A DNA stretch of 64,000 nt, taken from positions 2,852,001 through 2,916,000 of the forward strand of contig CM082597.2 in assembly GCA_040954595.2 (NCBI GenBank). The letters run 5' to 3'. This DNA comes from Balanoglossus misakiensis. Taxonomy: Eukaryota > Hemichordata. The notes under the pieces were generated by a model. It was not told the origin of the DNA. It did no database searches and saw only the letters and a program-made list of their open reading frames with translations. Positions 61,905 through 64,000 of the stretch are shown in pieces (the first letter of the stretch is position 1; each line of letters starts with the position of its first letter). A program made the position numbers and the translations under genes.

Positions 61905-64000
61905 CTGTAAGTTGAACACAATATGCCATTTATAGATATTTAAAAGATTGGATGAAACTAACATTACAAAATATCTTATTAGCGGGGCAATTAAACTATT
62001 TTAGAAGGATGTTTCAATTGAGTGATTTGCCAGTAGATCTATATTGTATTATAAATGTTACTGAGGATGTAAATGTGCACGGTTCAAATCCCATTAGATG
62101 ACCCTATCTTCATTCTGCAGGCATTCATCTAGCAAGTTAAAAAACAGGGCTTGACATACATTTTTTCCTTGGTAGTCCAATTGGGCTACCATTTTGAAAT
62201 TGGTCCCCAGGGATTATGTCTGTAATTAGCCCATTGTATGTATTGAATGAATGATGTTTGTTTATGAAGCAGATCATAATAAAAGCCATTTTTTGTGAAT
62301 CATCAGTGCCTGTGAAGTAAAGTTTCCAGTCATTTGACATAAATACCTGCAATCTTAGTCTGAGGAAAGTGGTAATGAGTATACGGTAGCACCCAACAGT
62401 TTGTCGACATATGTACTTATGACTTGAGGTTTATATGTAAATTTATATGTAAATTTTGCAAGTTGCTGTGACTTTAAATGCTGTAATTTAGTAATTTGAA
62501 ACTTTGTTGCATAATAAAGCTGCACTGTGGTCTTTTTAATTTGCATGTTAAAGGTGATAATGGAGCTTTTGTCCAGTTAGAGACCATCCATATCAGTGTG
62601 TCATCAGAGCGACAAAGATGGATCAGACATCACAGAATTTGAGGCCACTTAGGGCTAACAATTTTCGATCCCCGTATATATAGCCATATGGATTGTGACA
62701 ATTTCTATAAATTTTCATGTTTGTGGTCAGAATGTCACAGACAACTATATTCAGAATAATATTTTATGAAAATAAAATACCTTTCATCACACACTTGGAA
62801 GGGTAAACTGCTGCTGATGGTTCTGATGATTGCCAATATATTATTTATTGGTCTTTTGAGAACTGACCCGTTCACCCAGTGATCAGTTAAATCAATGGTG
62901 AATTGCCCAGTGTATTGCCAGTTATATGTGCAGGGGCTCGTCGCCTTGTCTGGAACTTTGAGCGAGTATGGATGTAGTTCTGCGTGAAGGTGTGGATGGA
63001 AGAGAGTGCATGTTGTAGAAGTACTGTGAAAGTGTGGGCTCGCTATCCTGTTATAGGCCTAAATACTACCCTGTACCTAGGTAGACAGAGATCATGTTTT
63101 CTTTGAACAAAATAAAATAATCCGTGTTTAGCAATAAAGTTGTGATCACTTAAGATGGGGCACCCTTATACTTTTGCTGTTACTAGCCCCTGGTCTGATA
63201 TTCATGGTGGTTTTGTTCAAAACTGAGTGTACAGTTTCATACAGGCACATAGCAACCAGCAAAAAATTATGGGTGCCCCATCTTAAGAAGGTAATAATAA
63301 TGATGGAACTCCAGGACCTCTGACTGGAATCTCTGAGATTCAAAATGACTGAAACTTGCCATTTTAAGAGGCTTTCGATAGGGACTATTTTATCTCTATT
63401 TCATATATCACCTGTGAAGAATACCACGGGCAACAACAAGGTAATCAGCAGTACATATGCAATAATACAATTGTACTAAATAACATTAAAATTGATAAGG
63501 AAAAGTTACTGAGATTGAGAAAAGAGGAAATAAAAGATGCTAAAAGTGGCCCTTTTATTGATTATACAAGTTAAGGTAGAATGTCTAATTTTCTACTTAA
63601 AACTGGTTTACTGGAAGTATAAGAGTTGGGTTTCTCTTTTAGAACAATGTAATTTAGGTGTCAAGGTACATACAGAAATACATACATCCATGCAACGTCA
63701 GTATTTGCCACTTTTTATTGTTCTCGCAGTAAAGATATTAGCCGGTATTTTCACCGAGTGAAAATATGGAATATTATTATACACCTACTGCTGTAACCTA
63801 TGGAGTTCTGTAATTCAATAATTGGCAGTATCAGCATACAATAATTATTCAAATGAGGACGCGGAGTCCCATAACACCAGGGTTATTGAACGCATTTTGA
63901 CTTTGACCTCACAGGTGTTCAATGTAAACAATGATGATATTAAACCCTACTCTGACAAACATTTATATAAAAAAGTACACAGTTGTTATTAATCTAAACT
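61905..64000 (-). other. Upstream intron of the Ig/FN3 receptor, no exon recognised
   Basis: 2.1 kb to the window edge, right of the first visible Ig exon. No Ig-like frame, signal peptide or phase-matching exon was found on the minus strand. It contains the 139-bp inverted-repeat element at 63149-63287. Confidence 0.5.
63149..63287. mobile_element. 139-bp element with 17-bp perfect terminal inverted repeats
   Basis: CTTAAGATGGGGCACCC at 63149-63165 is the exact reverse complement of 63271-63287. The interior is non-coding. No clear target-site duplication is visible, so a solo foldback or MITE of unknown superfamily is the best description. Confidence 0.6.

Noticed and set aside
62781-63020. 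Minus-strand open stretch ending at a GTATTT donor
   Set aside because: It ends in phase 2, which cannot join the phase-1 Ig exon 61623-61904, and it has no Ig, signal-peptide or other recognised motif.
1-64000. CRISPR array, rRNA, bacterial operon features
   Set aside because: None seen; splice-site structure and gene content are those of an animal nuclear genome.

Overview
This is eukaryotic nuclear DNA: compact intron-rich genes with GT..AG introns, an AT-rich intergenic background, short inverted-repeat elements and microsatellites. The high similarity of NOMO, CCDC191 and TMEM86 to vertebrate proteins, together with an array of unusual immunoglobulin-superfamily (IgSF) receptors, suggests a slowly evolving marine invertebrate, most likely a non-vertebrate deuterostome (cephalochordate, hemichordate or echinoderm grade). 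The species cannot be fixed from sequence alone. All genes were assembled by reading exons, phases and splice sites by eye; complete models sum to multiples of three.

Layout. (1) 223-6306 (+): a CCDC191-like coiled-coil gene, 15 exons visible, first exon(s) not resolved. (2) 6979-16510 (-): a complete 30-exon NOMO (nodal modulator) gene, 1221 residues, lying tail-to-tail with CCDC191. (3) 17442-26400 (+): a 17-exon receptor with six Ig domains, one nephrin-type FN3 domain, a transmembrane helix and a tyrosine-kinase-like domain that has lost the HRD and DFG aspartates. It starts head-to-head with NOMO. (4) 27469-28757 (-): a small single-V-domain membrane protein. (5) 29255-29947 (-): TMEM86/YhhN lysoplasmalogenase in one coding exon. 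(6) 32561-36609 (+): a five-Ig membrane protein made by internal duplication of a two-domain module. (7) 36610-49077: about 12.5 kb with no supportable gene, only AT-rich sequence and MITE-like repeats. (8) 49078-61904 (-): the 3' 16 exons of a large IgSF receptor (at least six Ig, one FN3, TM) whose cytoplasmic tail carries ITIM-, ITSM-, YxxM- and YDxV-type tyrosine motifs. Its 5' end lies beyond the window. (9) 61905-64000: its upstream intron, with a small inverted-repeat element.

Together, genes 3, 4, 6 and 8 form a cluster of dissimilar IgSF surface proteins with phase-1 domain exons, embedded between housekeeping genes (NOMO, an ER translocon component; TMEM86, an ether-lipid enzyme). 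The most interesting pieces are the catalytically degenerate receptor kinase and the ITIM/ITSM-tailed receptor. One is a probable non-catalytic signalling receptor and the other a probable phosphotyrosine docking receptor. A functional link between them is only an inference from proximity and domain content.
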